Below, piece by piece: positions 56,289 to 64,000 of a stretch of 64,000 nt of DNA; the stretch's first letter is position 1, and each line of letters opens with the position of its first letter. The DNA lies in assembly GCF_003752585.1 (NCBI RefSeq), contig NZ_RKHR01000004.1:682001-746000 (forward strand), written 5' to 3'. This DNA is from Sinobacterium caligoides. Its GTDB lineage: Bacteria > Pseudomonadota > Gammaproteobacteria > Pseudomonadales > Sinobacteriaceae. Below the pieces are notes generated by a model. That model saw nothing but the letters and a program-made list of their open reading frames with translations, had not been told where the DNA came from and did no database searches. Position numbers and translations under genes: made by a program.

Positions 56289-56365
56289 GGGCCGGTAGTT
56301 CAGCTGGTTAGAATGCCGGCCTGTCACGCCGGAGGTCGCGGGTTCGAGTCCCGTCCGGCCCGCCA
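56289..56365 (+). tRNA. tRNA-Asp (anticodon GTC), copy 2
   Basis: Identical over its 77 bases to the copy at 56127-56203, with anticodon GTC at 56323-56325 and encoded CCA. It is probably transcribed with copy 1 and processed. Confidence 0.97.
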
Positions 56366-56545
56366 CTTTTCTTTATATTCTCCCTAAGCAATAACTTACT
56401 GCTTATCTGGTATTATAGCGCTCAAAGCATAATCACCATCAACCTCGTATCCCTTATTTACCTCACCTCGCTTAAACCGTAGAATAGCGCCAGCAGTTTA
56501 TGCCGCTACAACGCAGTATATTCACGCCCCTCTTTCGCTACCGGA

Positions 56546-57388
56546 ATGCACGACTTGTCTACTCCCGTCAAAAAAAACGCGTTCGGCCGACTCCTCAAGC
56601 TATGGCGTAATACACGCAACATGAGTCAAGAAGAGCTCTCATTAGAGGTCGGAGTTTCAAGCCGCCATATCAGTTTTCTAGAAACTGGTCGCTCTAATCC
56701 TGGACGCAAACTGGTCGGCCAAATAGCGGAGGTCTTCAAGCTATCTACACGTGATCGCAATAACCTACTGGTCGCCGCAGGCTTCACTCAGACCGAGCTG
56801 GAAGCTGATCAACGGCAGCACCACCTCATCACGAAGACGCTGCAACTCACCCTCTCTGGTCTCGATCCAACCCCCGCCTGCGCCAGCGACGCCTACGGCA
56901 ACATCATCATGGTCAACCGCGCCTGGGTGAGACTATATCAACGCTACGGTATCGACCTCAGCAGCGACGGGCGTATTAATTCCTACCACCTCTATTTCTC
57001 TAACAAGGGACTAAAGCCCTACTTAGTGGGCTGGGATGACATCGCCTGCGCGCTACTTATGAACCTGCAGCAAGAAGTGTTACTAACCGATGACGCACGC
57101 GCCCTCGATATTCTTGAGGAGCTGCTCAACTACCCTGATATCCCCGAGAATTGGCAGCGACGCAGCGATCAGATTGGCTATCAGCACAGTTTTCGTGTCA
57201 GCCTGCGCGCCCTCGATGGCCTCTCCACCGAAGAGCTGGTCTGCGTCAATCACACCGTTGGAGCCACACCGTTTATCAGCGAGCCTCGCATTATTATCTC
57301 CAGCTTTCACCGCACCGATGGCCTACCAATAGAAGGCACCGAAGAGCTCAGCGCTATCGATCACCCTCTATTGTATAAATACTTCTAA
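56546..57388 (+). CDS. XRE-family regulator with MmyB-like ligand domain
   Basis: A 280-residue transcription factor. The N-terminal helix-turn-helix (about residues 12-66) contains SQEELSLEVGVSSRHISFLE and TGRSNPGRKLV, and the rest matches the MmyB-like PAS-type domain (GNIIMVNRAWVRLY, WQRRSDQIGYQHSFRVSL). Members bind small aromatic or fatty ligands and control adjacent dehydrogenase genes. The next gene on this strand is a methyltransferase 33 bases downstream. Confidence 0.9.
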   Translation: MHDLSTPVKKNAFGRLLKLWRNTRNMSQEELSLEVGVSSRHISFLETGRSNPGRKLVGQIAEVFKLSTRDRNNLLVAAGFTQTELEADQRQHHLITKTLQLTLSGLDPTPACASDAYGNIIMVNRAWVRLYQRYGIDLSSDGRINSYHLYFSNKGLKPYLVGWDDIACALLMNLQQEVLLTDDARALDILEELLNYPDIPENWQRRSDQIGYQHSFRVSLRALDGLSTEELVCVNHTVGATPFISEPRIIISSFHRTDGLPIEGTEELSAIDHPLLYKYF

Positions 57389-57421
57389 CCCCATTTACAA
57401 CCAGAGTCTCGCGAGCTGATC

Positions 57422-58108
57422 ATGCCTAAAAAAAAGCCTTCTCAAGACAAACAGCAGGACGTAAAAGAACAAGGCGCATTAGGTTTTAGCGAGAGCTACT
57501 GGCGCGAGAATTACCACAACCTCGACGATATGGACGGCATCTACAACGCGCGCGATCATGCACTGTACCTTAGGGCCGTGTTCGCCCTCGACCAGATCCA
57601 GATCCGTAGCGTCGCCGACTTTGGCTTTGGCCCAGGACACCTATTCGCCGCCGTCTTAGATACCTTTAAACCGTACAAATGCCTCGGCCTCGAGCCCAGT
57701 ATTAGCGCCTTCACACGAGCGCAACAACTGCTCAAACGGTCTGGCAGTACACTGCTGCATACCGATCTACTGAGCTGGTGTCGCGATGAGAGCCAGCAGA
57801 AACGATTTGATCTAGGGCTCTGCACCTCGGTGCTGCAGTATCTTAACGACGAAGAGTTAGCACAGGTGCTACCGATCCTGGCGCAGCGACTAAAATACCT
57901 CTACCTCACCGTCCCCACCAGCCACGAACAACAACGCTTCATTGATGAGTACGACTTTATCGACAACTACGCCTATAGCCGTAGCCGTGAGCAGTATCTC
58001 GCCATGCTCAGCCCGTATTTCACCATCGTTTCAGGGCGTATCCTTGAAAGCAAACAACACTTTAATGAGAAGAACAGCGACTTTACTGAAAACCTCTATC
58101 GCTTCTAA
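57422..58108 (+). CDS. Class I SAM-dependent methyltransferase
   Basis: A 228-residue methyltransferase of unknown substrate. A lysine-rich N-terminus precedes SVADFGFGPGHLFAAVL, the SAM-binding motif I, and a later LGLCTSVLQYLNDEEL is motif IV-like. It lies 33 bases after the XRE regulator and may be cotranscribed. Confidence 0.8.
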   Translation: MPKKKPSQDKQQDVKEQGALGFSESYWRENYHNLDDMDGIYNARDHALYLRAVFALDQIQIRSVADFGFGPGHLFAAVLDTFKPYKCLGLEPSISAFTRAQQLLKRSGSTLLHTDLLSWCRDESQQKRFDLGLCTSVLQYLNDEELAQVLPILAQRLKYLYLTVPTSHEQQRFIDEYDFIDNYAYSRSREQYLAMLSPYFTIVSGRILESKQHFNEKNSDFTENLYRF

Positions 58109-58228
58109 AAAGCAAGGGCTCTCACAACAAGTAGGATAACTGAGGGGAGGGCAGAAAGCTGAAGTTACGCGGAGAAAGATAGACTTAACATGTCGCGAGG
58201 AGACCGCCTCCTCACGACAGGTACTCAA

Positions 58229-58516
58229 TTAATTATCGCGCAGCGCCTCATCAATCTCACGCTGATACTCATCGCGCATCGCCTGTAGCTCCTCGGGGGA
58301 GTCGGCCAAAATCTTCAGGGCAAATTCAACAGAATCTAAACCCTCACTCTCTGCCTCTTCAGCAAAGGCGTTATAGAGCGTTGACGCTCGTAACCGGTTA
58401 ATATCATCGGTACTGTCTTCAACAGCTAACCGATCTAGCTCCGCCTGTACGACAGGGTGCGTCGCAAGGAAACGGTCACATGCAACTTCATAACGCTTAT
58501 TTTTGGCCACCAACAT
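58229..58516 (-). CDS. Conserved-looking acidic protein of unknown function
   Basis: A 95-residue acidic helical protein, MLVAKNKRYEVACDRFL at the start and many Glu/Asp later. I do not recognise the family. ATG 58516 has GGAG six bases upstream; an ATG at 58528 is also in frame and would add four residues. The gene is convergent with the methyltransferase. Confidence 0.6.
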   Translation of the reverse strand: MLVAKNKRYEVACDRFLATHPVVQAELDRLAVEDSTDDINRLRASTLYNAFAEEAESEGLDSVEFALKILADSPEELQAMRDEYQREIDEALRDN

Positions 58517-58713
58517 AACGAACTCCATTGAAAAATGTACTATTTCATTATTTTCCCTGTACTAAGCAGGGGACGGTCACAACTTTTTATACGATCCATC
58601 TATTAACTAATGGCACTTTCCTAGCACCGAAATTTTAGACTAGCAGAAATTTTTACCCCTGCCTATGCTCGTCAACATTAACAGTGTCGAACTAGTGGGT
58701 TAGCCTAAAAATG

Positions 58714-58737
58714 AAAAAAGGCGCCAAGAGGCGCCTA
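58714..58737 (-). terminator. Intrinsic terminator of the acyl-CoA dehydrogenase gene
   Basis: The stem GGCGCC with GGCGCC (58720-58725 and 58730-58735), loop of four, is followed on the minus strand by six T. It lies 32 bases beyond the stop at 58769. Confidence 0.9.
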
Positions 58738-58768
58738 AATTACTGGAACATGCAGGTAAATCCTCGCG

Positions 58769-60529
58769 TTATAACTCCTCTTCCGGAATATCCATGATCG
58801 CTCCCGCACCGTAGCTCATTGACAACGCCAACGCTTCAGCGCGTGGAAGTAACTGCTCACAGAATACTCTCGCAGTCGTCACTTTGTTTCGGTAGAAAGG
58901 CTCTTGCTGCTGCTTCGGTGCCGCTATCGCCGCCGATTTCATCAGCAACCAGGCCCCCCAGACATAGCCAGACAACATCATGAAGTTCGTCGCCGTACTG
59001 CCCACCCAGATGGCATCCTGGCCATTGCTCTTAATATCCTCGAGCAACCCCTGATAACGCGTCAATGAAGCGGCAACGGCAGAGGTAATGTCGGCTATTT
59101 CAACGACCTGCTGCGCCTTCTCTAGATCCTGCTTAATATCTTCCAGCAGCTCTGTCATGGCCACGCCATTATCACGAAGGTATTTTCGGCCAATCAAGTC
59201 CGCCGCCTGAATCCCCGTCGTTCCCTCATAAATCGGTAGAATGCGCGCATCCCGCTGATGCTGCGCCGCCCCCGTCTCCTCGATAAAGCCCATACCGCCA
59301 TGCACTTGCACACCCAGCGAGGTCACCTCTAATGACATTTCAGTGGCCCACCCCTTCGCCACAGGCGTCAGTAGTGCCACACGACGATTAGCACGAGCTT
59401 TCGCCTCAGCATCCAGTCCCGCATGCGCCTCATCGACGGCAGCCATTGCAGTATAGAGAATTGAGCGCGATGCCTCCGTCGCCGCTCTCATCGTCATCAA
59501 CATTCGGCGCACATCGGGGTGCTTAACAATGCCGCCCTGACCACTCACGGTCATCCCCTGAACACGCTCCTTGGCATATTCAACCGCCTGCTGGTAAGCA
59601 CGCTCACTAATCGCCACCCCCTGCATTCCCACACCTAAACGGGCATTGTTCATCATCGAGAACATGTACACCAAACCGTTGTGCGGCTCTCCGACTAAGT
59701 AACCCATAGCGCCTTCGTCATCGCCGAAGGCCATGACGCAAGTCGGGCTAGCGTGAATACCCATTTTATGCTCAATCGAGGCGGCGTAAGCATCGTTTCG
59801 CTCACCCAGACTACCGTCCTCATTGACGAGATACTTTGGTACCACAAATAAGGATATGCCTTTCACCCCGGCGGGGGCGTCAGGTAGACGCGCCAACACC
59901 AAATGAATGATGTTATCGGTCATATCGTGATCGCCCCAGGTAATGAAGATCTTCTGGCCGAAAATACGGTAACCGTCTCCATCTGGCTCTGCTTTCGTAC
60001 GAATCGCGGCAAGGTCTGAGCCAGCCTGTGGCTCGGTCAGGTTCATCGTTCCTGTCCACTCACCAGTCACTAATTTTGGCAGATAGGTGTTTTTGATCTC
60101 ATCACTGGCGTGCAGGGTAATCGCTTCAATACAGCCCTGGCTCAGCATCGGACATAGACTAAACGCGAGGTTAGCCGACTGCGTCATTTCTTGAATGCTG
60201 CCGCTCAGCACCTTTGGCAACCCCTGACCACCAAATTCTGGGGACTCAGAAAGACCACCCCACCCCCCTTCGATAAAGTGCTGATAAGCGCCTTTTAAAC
60301 CGGGAGCGGCGGTAACGGCACGATCTGCAAAACCAGCCCCCGCTTGATCGCAGGAGTGATTGAGCGGCGCAATTTCCTCTCCACAGAGGCGCCCGGCCTC
60401 CTCTAGAATCGCACTAACGATTTCAGGGTCACAATCTTCGTTACCGATGGCCGTACAGACTTCAGCTAGATCAACCACTTCCTCTAAATTAAAGCGGATA
60501 TCACGCAGGGGGGCTCTATAGTCACTCAT
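58769..60529 (-). CDS. Acyl-CoA dehydrogenase, long form (DmdC-like subgroup)
   Basis: A 586-residue flavoprotein. It starts MSDYRAPLRDIRFNLEEV and contains MNLTEPQAGSDLAAIRTKA, KIFITWGDHDMT and GGMGFIEETGAAQHQRDARI, the FAD and substrate blocks of the ACAD family, plus an additional C-terminal helical domain. This long subgroup includes the DmdC 3-methylmercaptopropionyl-CoA dehydrogenase, but substrate cannot be assigned here. ATG 60529 follows AAGGA; an upstream in-frame start at 60586 has no family sequence. Confidence 0.9.
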   Translation of the reverse strand: MSDYRAPLRDIRFNLEEVVDLAEVCTAIGNEDCDPEIVSAILEEAGRLCGEEIAPLNHSCDQAGAGFADRAVTAAPGLKGAYQHFIEGGWGGLSESPEFGGQGLPKVLSGSIQEMTQSANLAFSLCPMLSQGCIEAITLHASDEIKNTYLPKLVTGEWTGTMNLTEPQAGSDLAAIRTKAEPDGDGYRIFGQKIFITWGDHDMTDNIIHLVLARLPDAPAGVKGISLFVVPKYLVNEDGSLGERNDAYAASIEHKMGIHASPTCVMAFGDDEGAMGYLVGEPHNGLVYMFSMMNNARLGVGMQGVAISERAYQQAVEYAKERVQGMTVSGQGGIVKHPDVRRMLMTMRAATEASRSILYTAMAAVDEAHAGLDAEAKARANRRVALLTPVAKGWATEMSLEVTSLGVQVHGGMGFIEETGAAQHQRDARILPIYEGTTGIQAADLIGRKYLRDNGVAMTELLEDIKQDLEKAQQVVEIADITSAVAASLTRYQGLLEDIKSNGQDAIWVGSTATNFMMLSGYVWGAWLLMKSAAIAAPKQQQEPFYRNKVTTARVFCEQLLPRAEALALSMSYGAGAIMDIPEEEL

Positions 60530-61051
60530 TAAACAATCCTTCTTATCGGTCCTATGGGGCTCGCCATTTCTATCTTTAGGCGGCACTCTACTCTTAATTT
60601 ATTTATTTCTATCTTTCACGACAGCATCGACTCTGTCTTATAAACGGGCAATGGTAGCTAGCAGAAACATCAACCCCCTTTCACTAAGAGCCAACAGCCA
60701 CAAAGAAAATCTGTGTTTATTATCCTCCGGATATCACCGGTATATCTAGAGGACATGTTCTTGCTGGGTTTTATAGTGTCTATTCATCACAGTTATTATC
60801 GTGCTCTACCGCTAGGGCATTTAACGATCAAGGTTATCACTGACAACATTGCAATTCAAACCCCCAAAACAATCACTAAACGAGCATCATCGGTCTCTAA
60901 TTATAGATGAGCTAGAGACTCTGTTAACCTCCATAATATAGACGCAAGCTTCGCGCCAGAAGTGCTTATCAGTTACACTAATCCCCCACTTCACGCTTAT
61001 CGGCCACCATGACCCAAACCTCTTTTCGCCGCACTCTTAGGTCAACCTAAC
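60530..61051. other. Intergenic region between acyl-CoA dehydrogenase and polB
   Basis: About 520 bases between divergent genes. A 65-codon frame at 60713-60910 (+) has no good ribosome binding site and no recognisable sequence, so I do not call it. I see no LexA box (CTGT-N8-ACAG) upstream of polB. Confidence 0.5.
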
Positions 61052-63508
61052 ATGACAACGATAGATGGTTTCTTATTAAGTCGACAGTGGCGCGATATCA
61101 AGACCCCCACCGGCTCAGCACTACAGCTCAGCTACTGGTTAAGCACGGCAAAGGGACCTATACAGCTAGTCTTTGATGCAGAAAAGCCCCTATTTTTCCT
61201 CCCTCTGGTCAGCACAGAGCAAGCCCTAATAGCGTTGAAAAGCGCGGGCATTCCCCCCTGCAGGCAGCAATCCATCGCCCTTAAGGACTTTCAGCAACAG
61301 CCCCAAACGGCCCTCTACTTCAATTCACAACGACAACTTTATCAGGCGAGAAGGCTATTAAAAGAGCTCGGTCTAACACCCCTGGAAGCCGATATTCGCC
61401 ACTGTGATCGCTTCCTGATGGAGCGCTTCATCACCGCGCCACTGTCCATACAGGGCGAGCTCAAACCTCGCAACGGCTATCTAAAGAGCGTTAACCCACG
61501 CCTTAAGAGCAGCCATTACAACCCAACCTTCAAAGTATTATCACTCGACATTGAAACAGCCATGCACCATGACGAGGTATTCTGTATCGGTGCGATTTGC
61601 TTCGACCAACAACACCCTGAAATGCATCGACGCTGGGTCTTTATGCGCGACGATGGGCAAACCGCCGTCGATAGCGACGAGCTACTGCACTACTCCAATG
61701 AGACGCAACTCATTGAGGCTCTACTCACGCTGATAGAGAACTTTGACCCCGACATCATCATCGGCTGGAACGTCATCAACTTCGACCTACGCTATCTTCA
61801 GCGCTGCAGCGATAGGCTAAACATCCGTTTTACCCTCGGCCGCGGCCGTAGCTTCGCCCAGTGGCATGAGTCCAGCAGCGGAGACGACCGCTTCACTTTA
61901 ACATTACCTGGCCGTGTCGTGCTCGATGGTATCGACACCCTCAAGTCTGCAACTTACAGCTTCGAAAGCTTTTCCCTTAACCACGTCGCCCAGCAGCTAC
62001 TCGAGCGCGGCAAGCTGCTTCAGTCCGAACAGCGTGGTGAAGAGATTGCCGAGCTATTTCAGAGCGACAAACCTCAGCTAGCCGCCTACAACCTAGAAGA
62101 CTGTCAGCTCGTTTGGGATATATTCGAGACCACCAGACTCATTGATTTTGCTATTGAACGCGCTCGCTTAACCGGTCTAGCGATGGATCGTATCGGTGGT
62201 TCCGTCGCCGCCTTCGACTTCCGCTACCTACCGAGATTACACCGCCAAGGCTACGTCGCCCCCAACCTCAAAGAGTTTCCCGAAGGGGTCGGCAGTCCCG
62301 GTGGCTATGTCATGGATAGCTTCCCCGGCATCTACAATCACGTACTCGTGCTCGACTTTAAGAGCCTGTATCCGTCGATTATTCGCACCTTTAATATCGA
62401 CCCTCTGGCACTGGTGGCCGGCCTGGAGCGTCAGCAGAGTGAAGCCGTACGAGACCGAAAGGAGACTCACAATACCGACACGACCAACCTCGTCGCCGGC
62501 TTCAACGGCGCCCTCTTTGATAAGAAGAGCGCGCTACTACCGGCCATTATCGCCGAACTCTGGCAGGCCAGGGATCATGCAAAGCAGCTGCAGAACGCCT
62601 CGATGTCTCAGGCCATCAAGATCATCATGAACTCGTTTTATGGTGTGCTCGGCACGCCCGGCTGCCGCTTCTTCGACTACCGCCTCCCCAGCTCCATTAC
62701 ACTGCGTGGTCACCACGTGCTGAACAAAAGCAAAGAGCTAATAGAAAGAGAGGGGCATCGCGTTATCTATGGCGATACCGACTCCGTCTTCGTACTCATT
62801 AAAGATGACGAACAGGGCCTCGAAAATACCCAGATTTCAGCAATCGGACGGCGGCTTGCCCAACAACTCAACGACTGGTGGACGCAGCATCTGCGCGAGC
62901 ACTACCAACTGGAAAGCTTCCTCGAGCTGGAGTTCGAAAGCCACTTTACCCGTTTCATTATGCCAACCATTAGGGGCTCCGATGTCGGCAGTAAAAAGCG
63001 TTATGCCGGTACACTGCGACGGGGTGAAAATGAAGAGCTCATTTTCAAGGGCTTGGAAACGGTTAGAACCGACTGGACACGCGTCGCCAGAGACTTTCAG
63101 CGGGAACTCTATCGTCGCATCTTCCACGAGCTACCCTATCGAGACTATATTCAGGCTCTCGTCAACGCCATTCACAACGGTGAACATGACGAACAGCTGG
63201 TCTACCGCAAGCGGCTAAGACGCAAGCTCGACGAATATCAAAAACACATCCCGCCACATGTTCAAGCGGCACGACTTGCCGACCAGCAACGGGTTAATCA
63301 AGGCCTGCCACCGATCTATCAACGTGGCGGCTGGATCGCCTATGTGATGACACTCAACGGCCCAGAACCCGCTGACAACTATTCAGCCACACTCGACTAC
63401 GACCTCTATATAGAGCGCCAGATAGAGCCCATTGCCGATGGCATCCTGCACTTTCTCGGTCTCACCTTCAGCGATATCTGCGGCAGACAGATCGGATTGT
63501 TTGACTAG
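61052..63508 (+). CDS. polB: DNA polymerase II (PolB)
   Basis: A family B polymerase with proofreading, used in translesion and repair synthesis. At 818 residues it is somewhat longer than E. coli Pol II (783). Exonuclease motifs: LSLDIETAM, GWNVINFDL and YNLEDC. Polymerase motifs: DFKSLYPSI (A), KIIMNSFYGVLG (B) and YGDTDSVF (C), with both catalytic aspartates of the last. The SOS control known in E. coli cannot be confirmed here. Confidence 0.96.
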   Translation: MTTIDGFLLSRQWRDIKTPTGSALQLSYWLSTAKGPIQLVFDAEKPLFFLPLVSTEQALIALKSAGIPPCRQQSIALKDFQQQPQTALYFNSQRQLYQARRLLKELGLTPLEADIRHCDRFLMERFITAPLSIQGELKPRNGYLKSVNPRLKSSHYNPTFKVLSLDIETAMHHDEVFCIGAICFDQQHPEMHRRWVFMRDDGQTAVDSDELLHYSNETQLIEALLTLIENFDPDIIIGWNVINFDLRYLQRCSDRLNIRFTLGRGRSFAQWHESSSGDDRFTLTLPGRVVLDGIDTLKSATYSFESFSLNHVAQQLLERGKLLQSEQRGEEIAELFQSDKPQLAAYNLEDCQLVWDIFETTRLIDFAIERARLTGLAMDRIGGSVAAFDFRYLPRLHRQGYVAPNLKEFPEGVGSPGGYVMDSFPGIYNHVLVLDFKSLYPSIIRTFNIDPLALVAGLERQQSEAVRDRKETHNTDTTNLVAGFNGALFDKKSALLPAIIAELWQARDHAKQLQNASMSQAIKIIMNSFYGVLGTPGCRFFDYRLPSSITLRGHHVLNKSKELIEREGHRVIYGDTDSVFVLIKDDEQGLENTQISAIGRRLAQQLNDWWTQHLREHYQLESFLELEFESHFTRFIMPTIRGSDVGSKKRYAGTLRRGENEELIFKGLETVRTDWTRVARDFQRELYRRIFHELPYRDYIQALVNAIHNGEHDEQLVYRKRLRRKLDEYQKHIPPHVQAARLADQQRVNQGLPPIYQRGGWIAYVMTLNGPEPADNYSATLDYDLYIERQIEPIADGILHFLGLTFSDICGRQIGLFD

Positions 63509-63695
63509 CCAACTAAAACGTTACCGCCGCCGGACCTCAAGTACATAGAGATCAGCAAGCTATAACGACGACTAATGGTACACTTAAGTCTCCTATGTTA
63601 TTGAATCCAGCAGTCCTAGGTAGTAGTGCCTAGATATTATTCGCAGCAGAAGGTCTATGCTAGTGCCTCATACCACCCTCGAGGTAACCACAACT

Positions 63696-64000
63696 ATGCT
63701 TTGGACGAGCCTCATTCTCACTGTCCTCATGATCCTTCTGATCAGGAGCACACCACACGATCTCAGCACCTTCCGCCTACGCTGTATCGTCGGGGGGAGC
63801 GCCATCGGCTATGGTCTCAGCAGTATCGCTATGCACCAACAGGGAACGGTACAAAATATTGCCCTAGCGGGACAAATGATCAGCCTCGTGCTGTTTTGGC
63901 TAATCGCTGCCAAACTGCATTATCACAGCCTACACTTCATTCTCTTCAGCACGATCACTGCCTTAATGACTGCTACATCGATAAGTTACATTTCTTTTGC
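63696..64000 (+). CDS. Membrane protein, 3' end beyond the window
   Basis: A frame open from ATG 63696 to the window end, at least 101 residues, with GAGGTAA nine bases before the start. It encodes several hydrophobic segments (MLWTSLILTVLMILLI, then others around residues 37-50, 65-80 and 85-100). I do not recognise the family from this part. Confidence 0.5.
   Translation, partial: MLWTSLILTVLMILLIRSTPHDLSTFRLRCIVGGSAIGYGLSSIAMHQQGTVQNIALAGQMISLVLFWLIAAKLHYHSLHFILFSTITALMTATSISYISF

Noticed and set aside
56127-56365. Genomic island at the tRNA-Asp pair
   Set aside because: No integrase, no direct repeat of the tRNA 3' end beyond the second full copy, and flanking genes look chromosomal.
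60713-60910. 65-codon frame between acyl-CoA dehydrogenase and polB
   Set aside because: No ribosome binding site and no family features; hydrophobic start alone is not enough.
61000-61052. SOS (LexA) control of polB
   Set aside because: No CTGT-N8-ACAG box seen before the start.

Overview
The window reads as chromosomal DNA of a marine-type gammaproteobacterium, most like the Pseudomonadales/Cellvibrionales/Oceanospirillales side of the class. Evidence is gene content and order: rsmA-apaG-apaH, then prkA-yeaH-spoVR and a gammaproteobacterial cca, a napEFDABC nitrate reductase operon, cmoAB, OMPLA (pldA), RhlE, AceK, PolB and a PA1571-family small protein. I see no integrase, transposase, phage gene or CRISPR array; base composition looks even by eye. 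This is inference from families, not a placement by phylogeny.

Layout. 1-8.1 kb (+): end of rsmA, apaG, apaH, then the stress trio prkA/yeaH/spoVR and cca. 8.1-13.0 kb (-): TSUP permease, a large 7TM hybrid histidine kinase, an AI-2E-family permease. 13.4-18.0 kb (+): napEFDABC closed by a strong terminator. 18.2-24.3 kb: a CAGT tandem repeat, a POT peptide transporter (-), a radical SAM protein with an MFS exporter and a PPOX-like flavoprotein (+), and an Ap4A phosphorylase (-). 24.6-30.1 kb: cmoAB, a 30-residue membrane peptide unit, pldA, GntR and LysR regulators, an orphan terminator that may end a small RNA, and a DUF2986 protein.

30.2-47.5 kb is the main accessory feature: a complete aryl polyene (APE) pigment cluster. 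Seventeen tightly packed genes on the minus strand read apeC-D-E-F-G-H-I-J-(ammonia-lyase)-K-L-M-N-O-P-Q-R; a methyltransferase and a 4'-phosphopantetheinyl transferase run divergently. Together they can supply and activate an aryl starter (lyase, ApeH), extend it on two ACPs (ApeE/F) with two ketosynthases plus a chain-length-factor-like partner (ApeO, ApeR, ApeC), reduce and dehydrate it (ApeQ, ApeI, ApeP), methylate the ring, attach the polyene to a lipid/sugar carrier (ApeD, ApeJ) and move it to the outer membrane (ApeL, ApeM, ApeN).

47.6-64.0 kb is mostly housekeeping: UPF0149/TPR protein, rhlE, a YciA-like thioesterase, the PA1571-family protein, DUF2804 protein, aceK, an AsmA-like protein, two identical tRNA-Asp genes, an XRE/MmyB regulator, a methyltransferase, an acyl-CoA dehydrogenase (-), polB, and a membrane protein cut by the window end.

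The APE cluster is a known class, so it is not a new system. The items most worth following are the lyase inside it with an unusual substrate-selectivity pair, the orphan terminator, the 30-residue peptide unit, and the tetranucleotide repeat. All family assignments come from reading the translations by eye; no database search was run.
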